Assembly: GCF_008801405.1 (NCBI RefSeq)
Contig: NZ_VZPV01000002.1
Location: forward strand, 992,001 to 1,056,000
Length of the DNA stretch: 64,000 bases
Reading direction: 5' to 3'
Origin: Ralstonia insidiosa
GTDB lineage: Bacteria; Pseudomonadota; Gammaproteobacteria; Burkholderiales; Burkholderiaceae
Shown one piece after another: positions 1-7,498 of this stretch. The notes under the pieces were generated by a model, which was not told the origin of the DNA, searched no databases, and saw nothing but the letters and a program-made list of their open reading frames with translations. Within the stretch, counting starts at the first letter, position 1; the number at the start of each line of letters is the position of its first letter. Both the position numbers and the translations under genes were made by a program.

Positions 1-242
1 TGGGGCTGGACTTGGAAGCGCAGCCCGAGCTGCTCGAACAGCCCGTGCATGCGGTGGCATCGGCGGCGTGGTTCTGGCTGCGTGGCGGGCTCAATCGCTT
101 TGCCGATCAGGACACCGACGCCGCCTTTGTGGAGCTGACCCGCCGCATCAACGGCGGCACCAATGGCATCGATGACCGACGTGCATTGTGGTCACGCGCA
201 CGGGCCGTTCTTGCAACGCATGTGGGAGTCACCACGCCATGA
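1..242 (+). CDS. Phage-type endolysin (GH19 chitinase/lysozyme-like), C-terminal part
   Basis: This is the 3' end of a gene that begins before the window; the open frame runs in from the edge and stops at 240-242. The visible residues include SAAWFW, a GLNRFAD segment, RRINGG and NGIDDR. These are the usual C-terminal blocks of glycoside hydrolase family 19 endolysins, which cut peptidoglycan glycan strands during phage lysis. The catalytic glutamates would lie in the missing part and cannot be checked. Its stop overlaps the start of the next gene as ATGA, and the next two genes are spanins, so this is a lysis cassette from a prophage or phage-tail-like element lying mostly to the left. Confidence 0.8.
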   Translation, partial: GLDLEAQPELLEQPVHAVASAAWFWLRGGLNRFADQDTDAAFVELTRRINGGTNGIDDRRALWSRARAVLATHVGVTTP

Positions 243-754
243 CTTTGCTCGATCCCCGTTTTTGGGGTGGCGCCATTCTGGCGTTGGCCCTGGCGTTTGG
301 TCTTGGCTACGGCATGGGCGATCTGCATCGCATGCGCGAGGAGCGTGCGGACGCTCTCAAGCGTCAGCTTGCCGCCGACAAGACCGAGACCCGTCAGGCT
401 GAAGCAACCGCCCAGGTTGCCGACCAGGCCGCGCAGGCGCAGACCCACATCCAGACGGTCTTTCGAGACCGCATCCTTTACCGCGATCGCGAGGTACCCC
501 ATGAAGTCGTTGTGCACGACGATGCTGCTTGCCGCATCCCTGGCCGCTTTGTCGGCATGTGGAACTCCGCCAACCGTGCAGAGCTTCCCACCACCATCGG
601 CCTCCTTGATGAAGCCTCCAGTGGCGTTGTCCTCTCTGACGTTGAAGCCCAGCACGAGCGTGAAGCCGAAGCTTTCCACGCCAACGCCCAGCAACTGAAG
701 GATCTGCAGGATTGGGTGGTGCGGCAGGCGGGTATTGCTAAAGCGCAGGAGTGA
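239..754 (+). CDS. Rz: Rz-like inner-membrane spanin subunit
   Basis: A 171-residue protein with a short N-terminal cytoplasmic stretch, one membrane segment at about residues 9-26 (alanine/leucine/glycine rich) and a long charged alpha-helical, probably coiled-coil periplasmic part (repeated REERADALKRQ-type heptads). This is the architecture of Rz (i-spanin), which joins the outer-membrane lipoprotein Rz1 to fuse the two membranes at the end of phage lysis. The ATG at 239 overlaps the endolysin stop, so I prefer it to the in-frame start at 188. The Rz1 gene lies wholly inside it in the +1 frame. Assignment rests on architecture and position, since spanins are poorly conserved in sequence. 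Confidence 0.75.
   Translation: MTLLDPRFWGGAILALALAFGLGYGMGDLHRMREERADALKRQLAADKTETRQAEATAQVADQAAQAQTHIQTVFRDRILYRDREVPHEVVVHDDAACRIPGRFVGMWNSANRAELPTTIGLLDEASSGVVLSDVEAQHEREAEAFHANAQQLKDLQDWVVRQAGIAKAQE
501..698 (+). CDS. Rz1: Rz1-like outer-membrane spanin lipoprotein, embedded in Rz
   Basis: A 65-residue frame entirely inside the Rz-like gene but one frame over. It begins MKSLCTTMLLAASLAALSAC, a signal peptide with lipobox LSAC and the lipidated Cys at residue 20. The mature part is short and rich in proline and serine, as in Rz1 proteins. Rz1 is the outer-membrane partner of Rz. The overprinted arrangement is known from lambda-like phages and supports both calls. No clear Shine-Dalgarno sequence is needed if translation is coupled to Rz; a GAGG lies at 491-494, seven bases before the ATG. 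Confidence 0.75.
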   Translation: MKSLCTTMLLAASLAALSACGTPPTVQSFPPPSASLMKPPVALSSLTLKPSTSVKPKLSTPTPSN

Positions 755-765
755 TACGCGGGTGG

Positions 766-933
766 TCAGTCGATGATGTCCGCACAGGCATCGGTGGGGG
801 CCGCAGCCACGTGCCCCACCAGCGGCACCATCTTTAGCCCGGCCGAGGCGATCCGGCAAGGGGCAGCCACCACACCGCAGCCAGAGAGGAGTGCAGTGCC
901 AAGAAGGGCTGCGGCCAGCAGAATGCGTTTCAT
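766..933 (-). CDS. Small lipoprotein, DUF6726-like
   Basis: A 55-residue protein encoded opposite to the lysis genes, starting with the ATG at 933-931 and stopping at 768-766. It begins MKRILLAAALLGTALLSGCG, a signal peptide with lipobox LSGC (Cys at residue 19). The mature peptide contains two further cysteines, an APCRIASAGLK block and a VGHVAAAPTDAC block. I recognise this pattern as the very small DUF6726 lipoproteins of beta-proteobacteria, whose function is unknown to me. It converges with the Rz-like gene, leaving only 11 bases between stops. The recalled family name is the weaker part of the call; the lipoprotein reading is seen directly. Confidence 0.7.
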   Translation of the reverse strand: MKRILLAAALLGTALLSGCGVVAAPCRIASAGLKMVPLVGHVAAAPTDACADIID

Positions 934-1359
934 CGTGTGTGGGGGTGAAGAAGTCGAAAGCGAATGCCGCGCAGTGTGACACAGGCCCGCCTACAAACCT
1001 GTGCGTGTTTGTATCGCGAAATGACAATCTGTGCGGCGTGTGTGTGATTTGTGCATCGCATGAAAGTGAAGCAATCCGAAGCGTTCGGCGGGCGCACAAA
1101 GCTGACTTTTGTCGAAAAAGTCACATCTCTGGTTTGCGCAAATAAACCCGCCATGCCTTGCTGTAAGCCACAAAGCCAGCGGTGATGCGGGTTTTCCCGC
1201 AATTTCTTATATCGCAACAATAAATTGTCTGTTGCGACATTTATTGTCTGAACAGGCTCACCTACGATGACTCCATCGAATGCGGCGCCGCAGCGAAACA
1301 GTCCAAGAGAAGTACCGGATACCTGCCCGACGCGCTGCGCCCATCCCGGAGAAGACATC
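934..1359. other. Intergenic region upstream of the repeat protein
   Basis: A 426-base stretch with no credible gene. Its left half would carry the promoter of the small minus-strand lipoprotein. Its right half contains an AT-rich patch at about 1195-1255 with two palindrome-like elements (1217-1228 and 1236-1248), described separately, 110-140 bases before the start at 1360. A 12-base string TCTGGTTTGCGC at about 1128-1139 recurs upstream of the MFS gene near 4691-4702. Confidence 0.6.
1217..1248. promoter_or_regulatory. Paired operator-like palindromes
   Basis: ACAATAAATTGT at 1217-1228 has perfect 5-base arms and sits inside a wider inverted repeat CAACA...TGTTG (1215-1234). GACATTTATTGTC at 1236-1248 has 4-base arms GACA/TGTC. 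Each ends in TTGTCTG, 19 bases apart, so they lie on about the same face of the helix. This looks like a tandem binding site for a dimeric regulator. A related element, GACAATAATTTGTC, lies upstream of the MFS gene at 4679-4692. The regulator is not known. Confidence 0.35.
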
Positions 1360-1824
1360 ATGAAAGCCCAACGCACCCTGATCGCTGCCCTGATCGCCCT
1401 GGCCACCGTGCCGGCCCTGGCGGCTACCAAGTTCGACGTGTACACCCAAGGCGCCGCAGCCGGCCAACGTTTTGACGTCTACACGCAAGGCGCGAAGGCA
1501 GGCAGCAAGTTCGATCCGTACACCGAAGGCGCCAAGGTGGGTGACAAGTTTGATGTCTACAGCCAAGGCGCGCTGGCCCGTGCCGGCAAGTTCGACACCT
1601 ATACCGAAGGTGCCAAGGCAGGCAGCAAGTTCGATCCGTACACCGAAGGCGCACTGGCCCGCGCCGGCAAGTTCGACACCTACTCGGAAGGTGCCAAGGC
1701 AGGCAGCAAGTTTGACCCGTACACCGAAGGCGCACTGGCCCGTGCCGGCAAGTTCGACACCTACACCGAAGGCGCCAAGGTTGGCGACAAGTTCAACACG
1801 TTCACCGATGGCGCCAACGCCTAA
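1360..1824 (+). CDS. Secreted tandem-repeat protein (KFDxYTxGA repeats)
   Basis: A 154-residue protein with a signal peptide (MKAQRTLIAALIALATVPALA, cleavage after about residue 21). The whole mature chain is ten imperfect repeats of 12-15 residues with the core K-F-D-[VPT]-Y-[TS]-[EQ]-G-A, joined by short linkers (AKAGS, AKVGD, LARAG). No other domain is present. Aromatic F and Y recur in every repeat beside D and E or Q, which suggests a fibrous or ligand-binding periplasmic or secreted protein; that is inference. ATG 1360 is chosen because GGAGAAG precedes it and it begins the signal peptide; the frame is open upstream to 1267. It is followed by a strong terminator. Function unknown. Confidence 0.75.
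   Translation: MKAQRTLIAALIALATVPALAATKFDVYTQGAAAGQRFDVYTQGAKAGSKFDPYTEGAKVGDKFDVYSQGALARAGKFDTYTEGAKAGSKFDPYTEGALARAGKFDTYSEGAKAGSKFDPYTEGALARAGKFDTYTEGAKVGDKFNTFTDGANA
1588..1749 (+). repeat. 81-bp higher-order tandem repeat inside the repeat protein gene
   Basis: Two adjoining 81-base units (1588-1668 and 1669-1749), followed by a partial third from 1750, encode the 27-residue double repeat KFDTY...EGAKAGS-KFDPYTEGALARAG. The high DNA identity between units suggests recent expansion by slippage or unequal recombination, so copy number may vary between strains. Confidence 0.8.
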
Positions 1825-1869
1825 GGTTGCAGCCGCCGCGAGGGCGGCCTGCCACACCTGAATCACAGA

Positions 1870-1898
1870 ACGCCCGCACGATGCGGGCGTTTTTGTTT
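1870..1898 (+). terminator. Rho-independent terminator after the repeat protein
   Basis: A perfect 9-base stem, ACGCCCGCA (1870-1878) and TGCGGGCGT (1882-1890), with a 3-base loop CGA, followed directly by TTTTGTTTTG. It lies 46 bases after the stop of the repeat-protein gene. Confidence 0.9.
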
Positions 1899-1959
1899 TG
1901 TTGCGAACCGATATCGTGTCCGCGCGTCTCACTAGCATTTCACGCCTGAAACCCTCTCG

Positions 1960-2277
1960 ATGATCCGTGCCCGCCGCCCCGTTCGCACAGTCCGCTCTAC
2001 CGTCTGCATCGCTCTGGGCGTGGCGGCCACGATGCTGGCTGGCTGTACCACCTTCGTGACGCCTGGCCCGTTCCAGATCACCGTGCGCGATACGGATGAC
2101 ACGGTGCTCGAGCAATTCGAGTTCCAGGCCGGTTCGTCGGACTCGCTGGATATCGCCATCGTCGGCATGTGCCGCGTCTATCCGGAAGCCATCATCACTG
2201 CCGAGCAACTGAAGACGCACGAGCGTGTGAAGGAGAAGTGCAGGCGTTCGTTCGCATCGATGCTCACGTCGTCCTGA
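1960..2277 (+). CDS. Small putative lipoprotein
   Basis: A 105-residue protein with an arginine-rich N-terminus, a hydrophobic stretch and the lipobox MLAGC (lipidated Cys at about residue 29), so probably a membrane-anchored periplasmic lipoprotein. The mature part (about 75 residues) is predominantly polar, with two more cysteines near residues 71 and 93 that could form a disulfide. I do not recognise a family. It stands alone between the terminator at 1870-1898 and the DUF1345 gene, read in the same direction. Confidence 0.65.
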   Translation: MIRARRPVRTVRSTVCIALGVAATMLAGCTTFVTPGPFQITVRDTDDTVLEQFEFQAGSSDSLDIAIVGMCRVYPEAIITAEQLKTHERVKEKCRRSFASMLTSS

Positions 2278-2357
2278 AGCGGCCCTGAACCGGCATTGGG
2301 CGTTCAAGCCTGAGCAGCTACCATGTCGCCTTGCCAGAACGCACGCACGAGGCCCAT

Positions 2358-3020
2358 GTGAACCCCCAGGACGAGTCCTTTCCGATCCCCCGCTTCGCCT
2401 CATCACGGCCGCGCCTGCTGGGCGCATTCGCACTGGGCATCGTTGTTGCTGTGCTGATACCCACACATGGCTGGCTCACGCGCGCGCTGCTCGGCTGGGA
2501 CGTTGCCGTGTGGACGTATTTGTTGCTGGTCTCGGTGATGATGCTCAAGGCCGATCCGCGGCGCATCCGCGCTGTGGCCCGTCGTGAGGATGAGCGCGCC
2601 TCGGCGGTGCTGGCGGTGGTCTGCCTGGGCGTGGTCGCCAGCATGGTGGCGATTGCCTTTGAGCTGGTGACGGCCAAGTCAGCGGGGCACGCACAGGCGT
2701 GGCACTACGCGTTGACCGGCGTGACGGTGGTGGGTGCCTGGCTGATGGTGCCGATGATGTTCACCGTGCATTACGCGCATTTGTACTACCACAAGCCGAA
2801 CGCGCCGACGCTGGTGTTTCCCGACCGGGAGATCGAGCCCGATTACTGGGATTTTCTCTACTTCTCCTTTACGATCGCGGTCGCCAGCCAGACGGCCGAC
2901 GTCGCTATCCGCTCGCGCACCATGCGGCGGGCGGTGCTGGGGCAGTCGCTGCTGTCGTTCTTTTTTAATACGAGCATCCTCGCGCTCTCCATCAACATTG
3001 CTGCCGGTCTGTTTTCATGA
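2358..3020 (+). CDS. DUF1345 family integral membrane protein
   Basis: A membrane protein of about 220 residues with some five or six hydrophobic segments. The block VHYAHLYYHKP, then EPDYWDFLYFSFTIAVASQTADV, is characteristic of the DUF1345 family, whose role is not known. The frame is open to a TTG at 2331, but I prefer the GTG at 2358, which has GAGG about seven bases upstream and gives the N-terminus (M)NPQDESF. Its stop overlaps the ATG of the following AI-2E-type gene (ATGA at 3017-3020), so the two are translationally coupled. Confidence 0.8.
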   Translation: MNPQDESFPIPRFASSRPRLLGAFALGIVVAVLIPTHGWLTRALLGWDVAVWTYLLLVSVMMLKADPRRIRAVARREDERASAVLAVVCLGVVASMVAIAFELVTAKSAGHAQAWHYALTGVTVVGAWLMVPMMFTVHYAHLYYHKPNAPTLVFPDREIEPDYWDFLYFSFTIAVASQTADVAIRSRTMRRAVLGQSLLSFFFNTSILALSINIAAGLFS

Positions 3021-4042
3021 CGAAGCTTCCTCCGCCCATGCATTCCCGCACCATCGATATCGTCAGCTATGTGCTGGTGGCCGCCATGATCGCGGCCGTG
3101 CTGTGGCTGCATCTGCTGCCGGCGGCCATTGCCGGCTTTCTTGTCTATGCGCTCGCGCGCAAGCTGGAGGTGCGCCTGCGTGAGCGGCGCACGCTGTCCA
3201 AGAGCGCCAAGGCGATTGCGGTGGGCGGCGTGTTCCTGATCGCCGCACTGATTCTTGCCGGGCTTGGCATCGGGATCGGCCGCCTGGTCGAACACGGCCA
3301 CGGGCTTGAGGGCATGCTCACGCGCATTGCCGATGTGCTCGACAACCTGCGTGAATCGCTGCCGGCTGCAGTGGTCGACTATGTACCGCAGTCCGTGTCA
3401 GAGCTGCGTGTGCAGCTCGTGCAGATGCTCAAGGAGCATGGGCACCAAGTGTCGACCATCGGTATCGACGGGTTGCGCGCCAGCGCATTGATGCTGGTGG
3501 GGCTGATCCTGGGGGCGATGGTGGCGTGGTCTGATACGCCGGATCCAGCGCGTCATAAGCCGCTGGCTGCGGCACTGCTGAACCGGTTGGGGCGGCTGAC
3601 GGCCGCGTTCGAGGCGGTGGTGTTTGCGCAAGTGAAGATCTCCGCGCTCAACACTGCGCTGGCGGCCATCTATCTGCTGGGGGCGCTGCCGTTGTTCGGG
3701 CAGCACGTGCCGTATTCCAAGTCGCTGATCCTGCTGACCTTCGTGGCCGGGCTGATTCCGGTGGCAGGCAACCTGATCTCCAACACGGCCATCGTGCTGA
3801 TGAGCGTGACGGCATCGCTGGAGCTGGCGGTGGCGTCGCTCGTCTTCCTGGTGGTGGTGCACAAGCTGGAGTACTTCGTGAATGCGCGCATCATCGGCAG
3901 CCGCATCGATGCGCGTGCGTGGGAGTTGATTCTCGCGCTGATCGTGATGGAAGCCCTGTTCGGGGTGGGCGGCGTGATTGCCGCGCCGGTGCTGTATGCC
4001 TACATGAAACGCGAACTGACGGACGCCGGGCTGATCGGCTGA
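3017..4042 (+). CDS. AI-2E family (PerM/YdiK-type) membrane transporter-like protein
   Basis: A 341-residue polytopic membrane protein. It has paired N-terminal helices (about residues 14-47), another near 67-90, a central amphipathic region containing SLPAAVVDYVPQSVSELR, and a C-terminal group of four or five helices with the pattern HKLEYFVNARIIGSRI followed by a glycine-rich final helix. These are hallmarks of the AI-2E/UPF0118 transporter family. The substrate is unknown and differs between members (autoinducer-2, sodium or others). The start ATG overlaps the stop of the DUF1345 gene, indicating an operon of two. Confidence 0.8.
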   Translation: MTKLPPPMHSRTIDIVSYVLVAAMIAAVLWLHLLPAAIAGFLVYALARKLEVRLRERRTLSKSAKAIAVGGVFLIAALILAGLGIGIGRLVEHGHGLEGMLTRIADVLDNLRESLPAAVVDYVPQSVSELRVQLVQMLKEHGHQVSTIGIDGLRASALMLVGLILGAMVAWSDTPDPARHKPLAAALLNRLGRLTAAFEAVVFAQVKISALNTALAAIYLLGALPLFGQHVPYSKSLILLTFVAGLIPVAGNLISNTAIVLMSVTASLELAVASLVFLVVVHKLEYFVNARIIGSRIDARAWELILALIVMEALFGVGGVIAAPVLYAYMKRELTDAGLIG

Positions 4043-4108
4043 AGCGTCGGTTCCGGGGTGATCCGCCAGCGCCCCCGCGCTGACGGCATCGGCAGAAAAG
4101 AGCGCGCC

Positions 4109-4330
4109 CTACGGGACGAGGGGCGCGCAATAACTCGCTGACCGAGAGACGTCAGCGAGCCGAGGGTCGGTACACGGGGAGGCGGTGGCGGGCGACGGAT
4201 GCATGGCGTTGCCGGTCACGTCCACGGCTTCGGAGGTTACGAAGCAGCAGATGACACGGTCGTCGAGCAAGGCCTGATAGAAGAGGTCTCCCATCGCGCG
4301 GTAGTGCGTTCCCGTTATCAGGATCTTCAT
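4109..4330 (-). CDS. Small hypothetical protein, weakly DUF1488-like
   Basis: A 73-residue frame with a good ribosome site (GGGAGGGGAGCC just before the ATG at 4330-4328). The N-terminal 45 residues look folded, with the pattern F-x-A-x-x-x-D-R-V-x-C-x-V-x-S-E-A, which resembles the DUF1488 signature. The C-terminal third is proline/serine rich and looks unstructured. It converges with the AI-2E gene. The ribosome site is the best reason to believe it is real; the family link is a guess. Confidence 0.45.
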   Translation of the reverse strand: MKILITGTHYRAMGDLFYQALLDDRVICCFVTSEAVDVTGNAMHPSPATASPCTDPRLADVSRSASYCAPLVP

Positions 4331-4795
4331 GGCTCCCCTCCCATGACTGGCCGGTGTGCGGCGGCCAAGTCTCTGGGGCGCCGGTCACCGATTCGGTGTG
4401 CAGATCGTGCACATGTGCTGGCTGGTGGGGCCGCGCATGCGCCGGGTCCGTCTGGCTGTCGGTGCTGGCGCTGTTTGCGTTGCTGGCGTCGTACCGCAGT
4501 CCATGCTGGCGAGTATAGAAAGCGCCTCCTGGCGAGCCATGCTACGAACGGACGAGCCTCGTGCACGAAAATGGCTAACAGGTTAGCTGTCTGCCAAGGC
4601 AAGTGCGGTGCGGGTTTGCGGGGGGTTGAGGGAGGGATTCTGGTGAAACGGCGCGGTATATGGTGACGCTTCTGCCTGGACAATAATTTGTCTGGTTTGC
4701 GCTAATCATTGTCGAATTTACGGCAACAAGCCTGCACCGTTTGAGCGCATGATTGAGCGTTCCTCGCTTGAATTCCTTTCTCCACAAAAACCATC
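4331..4795. other. Intergenic region upstream of the MFS exporter
   Basis: This 465-base stretch holds no gene I can support; short frames on both strands lack convincing composition or ribosome sites. It should contain the promoter of the minus-strand small gene at its left end. At its right end it holds the promoter of fsr, with the palindrome GACAATAATTTGTC at 4679-4692. Confidence 0.5.
4679..4692. promoter_or_regulatory. Operator-like palindrome upstream of fsr
   Basis: GACAA-TAAT-TTGTC has perfect 5-base arms, 104 bases before the fsr start. A further TTGTC lies 21 bases downstream (4709-4713). It resembles the pair at 1217-1248 upstream of the repeat-protein gene, also 110-140 bases before its start. 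The following TCTGGTTTGCGC is identical to a string near 1128. A shared regulator is possible but unproven. Confidence 0.35.
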
Positions 4796-6058
4796 ATGCA
4801 AACCACCGCAAATGGCCCAGCCGCGGATTTGGCCAACCCCGCAGCAACCCCAGCCCCAGCCGCGCAGGCAGACAAGACCGGCTTTGGCGTGATCGGCGCC
4901 ATCAGCTTCGCGCACTTCCTCAACGACATGATGCAGTCGTTGATCCTGGCGATCTATCCGCTGCTCAAGGGCAACTTCCATCTCGATTTCTCGCAGATCG
5001 GGCTGATCACGCTCGTGTATCAGATTACGGCGTCGCTGCTGCAGCCGATGGTCGGCCTCTATACCGACAAGCATCCGAAGCCGTATTCGTTGTCGGTGGG
5101 CATGGGCTTTACGCTGGTGGGGCTGCTGCTGATGTCGGTGGCGCCCAACTTTGGCACGTTGCTGCTGGCGGCAGCGCTGGTGGGGACGGGCTCGTCGATC
5201 TTCCATCCGGAATCGTCACGCGTGGCGCGCATGGCTTCGGGCGGCCGGCACGGTCTGGCGCAATCGCTGTTCCAGGTGGGCGGCAACGCGGGCAGCGCAA
5301 TGGGCCCGTTGTTGGCGGCGCTCATCATCATGCCGTATGGCCAGCACAGTCTGGCGTGGTTCTCGATTGCTGCGCTCATCGCCATCTTCGTGCTGTATCA
5401 CGTGGGCGGCTGGTACAAGCGTGAACGTGCTGCAGGGCATGGTCGCAAGGCGGGTGGCCGCGCGCATGCGGCGGTCAAGCTGTCGGGCCGTCAGGTGGCG
5501 TTTGCGATGACGCTGCTGGTCGTGCTGTTGTTCTCCAAGTACTTCTACCTGGCAAGCCTGAACAGCTACTACACGTTCTACCTGATCACCAAGTTCCACC
5601 TGTCGGCGCAGACCTCGCAACTGTTCCTGTTCCTCTTCCTGTTCTCGGTGGCGGTGGGCACGATCGTGGGCGGCCCGATTGGCGACCGCGTGGGCCGCAA
5701 GGTCGTGATCTGGGTGTCGATCCTGGGTGTGGCGCCGTTCACGCTGATGCTGCCGTACGCCAACCTGTTCTGGACGGCGGTGCTGACGGTCATCATCGGG
5801 CTGGTGCTGGCCTCGGCGTTCTCGGCCATCCTCGTGTATGCGCAGGAGCTGATTCCCGGCAAGGTGGGGATGGTGTCGGGCATGTTCTTCGGGTTTGCGT
5901 TCGGGCTGGGCGGGATCGGCGCTGCCGTGCTCGGCAAGCTGGCAGACGCCACCGACATCTACAACGTCTACCACCTCTGCTCGTTCCTGCCGCTCATCGG
6001 CCTGCTGACGGTGTTCCTGCCGGACATCGAGCGCAAGCGGCGTTTGCAGACGGCATGA
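4796..6058 (+). CDS. fsr: MFS exporter, fosmidomycin resistance (Fsr) type
   Basis: A 420-residue protein with about 12 membrane helices, the length and layout of major facilitator superfamily exporters. It resembles Fsr: after a soluble alanine/proline-rich N-terminus of some 25 residues come ISFAHFLNDMMQSLILAIYPLLK and LYTDKHPKP (loop 2-3 motif variant), then GTGSSIFHPESSRVARMASGG and a VGGNAGSAMGPLLAAL block. In E. coli Fsr exports fosmidomycin; the native substrate here may differ. ATG 4796 is the first start in a strongly coding frame. It converges with the phosphoribosyltransferase gene four bases away and stands alone as a transcription unit. Confidence 0.85.
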   Translation: MQTTANGPAADLANPAATPAPAAQADKTGFGVIGAISFAHFLNDMMQSLILAIYPLLKGNFHLDFSQIGLITLVYQITASLLQPMVGLYTDKHPKPYSLSVGMGFTLVGLLLMSVAPNFGTLLLAAALVGTGSSIFHPESSRVARMASGGRHGLAQSLFQVGGNAGSAMGPLLAALIIMPYGQHSLAWFSIAALIAIFVLYHVGGWYKRERAAGHGRKAGGRAHAAVKLSGRQVAFAMTLLVVLLFSKYFYLASLNSYYTFYLITKFHLSAQTSQLFLFLFLFSVAVGTIVGGPIGDRVGRKVVIWVSILGVAPFTLMLPYANLFWTAVLTVIIGLVLASAFSAILVYAQELIPGKVGMVSGMFFGFAFGLGGIGAAVLGKLADATDIYNVYHLCSFLPLIGLLTVFLPDIERKRRLQTA

Positions 6059-6062
6059 TGGG

Positions 6063-6743
6063 CTAGTGATGGTGTTGCCGGGCATTGGCCAGCAACGCCA
6101 TCACTTCACTGTCTTCGGTCTGATCGAAATTGTCGTAGTACTGCCCGACGGCCTGGAAGCTGAAGTCAGGGGGAGCGATGAGGCACACGCCGTCATCCAC
6201 CTCGGTGCGCAACGCCTGCCAAGTGGTCTTGGGCGCGGTGGGAACCGCCAGCACAAGGCGCCCGGGTTTGGCACGGCGCACCGCAGCCAGTGCTGCACGC
6301 ACGGTTGCCCCGGTTGCAATGCCGTCGTCTGTCACGATGACGGTCACGCCCGCCAGCGGCAAAGGCACGACGCCGTAGCGTGTGCGGCGGCGTTCCAGTT
6401 CTGTCAGCTCTTGCGCCGTCACCTTGTCCAGATACGCCTGCGAAGGTGCGATGGCATCGAGCAGTTCAGTGTTCCACTCGATATGCGGCGGTAGACCCGC
6501 ACCGCAATCGGCCAGCGCGCCGAGTGCCAGCTCGGGCTGCCACGGTGCACCGAGCTTGCGCACCAGCAGCACGCCGAGCGTTGCGTTCAACGCGCGCGCA
6601 ATCGCATAGCCGACCGGCACACCGCCGCGCGGCAGTGCCAGCACGATGCGCGGTGCGGGCAGATCAAGCGTTGCGAGCGCAGCGGCGAGTTGCCGGCCGG
6701 CATCTGCGCGATCACGGAATCGATCACAAAAAGGCGCGCGCAT
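6063..6743 (-). CDS. Phosphoribosyltransferase family protein
   Basis: A 226-residue protein of the type I phosphoribosyltransferase fold. The PRPP-binding motif is VIVTDDGIATGAT at about residues 132-144, preceded by ALPRGGVPVGYAIA (about residues 35-48) and VRKLGAPWQPELALGA, the blocks seen in the COG1926-type stand-alone family. The substrate base is not known; members often sit beside stress or dienelactone-hydrolase-like genes. It lies 12 bases downstream of the HdeD-like gene and is probably co-transcribed with it. The protein ends in three histidines, the last two of which are not conserved features that I know. Confidence 0.8.
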   Translation of the reverse strand: MRAPFCDRFRDRADAGRQLAAALATLDLPAPRIVLALPRGGVPVGYAIARALNATLGVLLVRKLGAPWQPELALGALADCGAGLPPHIEWNTELLDAIAPSQAYLDKVTAQELTELERRRTRYGVVPLPLAGVTVIVTDDGIATGATVRAALAAVRRAKPGRLVLAVPTAPKTTWQALRTEVDDGVCLIAPPDFSFQAVGQYYDNFDQTEDSEVMALLANARQHHH

Positions 6744-6755
6744 GATGGCACGGCG

Positions 6756-7316
6756 CTAAGCGAAGGCGCGTGCTGAGCCGCTGCGGCCCCACTTGCGCAC
6801 ACGCAGCGCTGCAAAGATCAGCGTGATACCCCACACGATGGCCCATGCGCCAATCCACCACAGTACGGCCAGCACACCTGCTTCGGGGCGCCACAGCAGG
6901 ACGCCCGCCAACAGCACGCTGGCGATGCCGCCAAGGATCAACCACCATTCGCCGTGCAGTTCTTCACGCAGGCGCATGGCCACCACGATTTGCAGCACGC
7001 CCTGGGCGAGCAACCACGCGGCGATGTACAGCAGCAGCCCCAGCGCGGTGACGGCCGGATTGAATAGCGTTAGCACACCCACCGCCACGCCCAACGACCC
7101 CTGCAGCAAGGTGGGCCAGCGATCATGGCTGCGGTGCTGGCCGCCGAAGGCTGTTGCCAGCAGCAGGCAACCCTCCACCAGCGCATAGACACCAAACACC
7201 AGAACCAGCGCAGCCAGCGTTGCCGCCGGCACCACAAACGCGCCAACCCCGATGGCCAACGCACATAGCCCGCGCAGCGCGAGCACCCACCACAACTTAG
7301 AAAGCATATGCAGCAT
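6756..7316 (-). CDS. HdeD family acid-resistance-like membrane protein (DUF308)
   Basis: A 186-residue protein with six hydrophobic segments in three pairs, and the patterns WWVLALRGLCALAIGVGAF, LLQGSLGVAVGVLTLFNP and WWLILGGIASVLLAGVLLW typical of HdeD/DUF308 proteins. HdeD is linked to acid resistance at high cell density in E. coli; its mechanism is not clear. I chose ATG 7316 because AAGGAG (complement of 7325-7330) lies eight bases upstream; the frame continues a few codons further. Leader gene of a two-gene unit with the phosphoribosyltransferase. Confidence 0.82.
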   Translation of the reverse strand: MLHMLSKLWWVLALRGLCALAIGVGAFVVPAATLAALVLVFGVYALVEGCLLLATAFGGQHRSHDRWPTLLQGSLGVAVGVLTLFNPAVTALGLLLYIAAWLLAQGVLQIVVAMRLREELHGEWWLILGGIASVLLAGVLLWRPEAGVLAVLWWIGAWAIVWGITLIFAALRVRKWGRSGSARAFA

Positions 7317-7498
7317 GAACAACACTCCTTGGTCGAAAACGAAAAGCGACCGCGCGCCGGGCGCGGCGAGCGATCGCTGATGGTTCCAAGGTAGTGCAGA
7401 GTGTTGCGAGCCTCAATGCAGGCGCGGTGATTTTGTGCGCCTACGGGGTCACATTTGGCGAATTCCCTCGCGCAATGTGCACGCGGCGCAATACCGCG

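Noticed and set aside
107..1099. 330-codon minus-strand frame across the lysis genes
   Set aside because: Runs opposite Rz/Rz1 and through the small lipoprotein in another frame. The lipoprotein frame has a proper signal peptide; this one does not.
1440..1820. Regular repeats that might be read as a CRISPR-like or minisatellite array
   Set aside because: The period and substitutions follow codons of the KFDxYTxGA protein, in frame behind a signal peptide; there are no unique spacers.
4356..4586. Short plus-strand frames between the small minus-strand gene and fsr
   Set aside because: No ribosome site, no consistent frame bias and no recognisable motif, though one frame has a short hydrophobic stretch.
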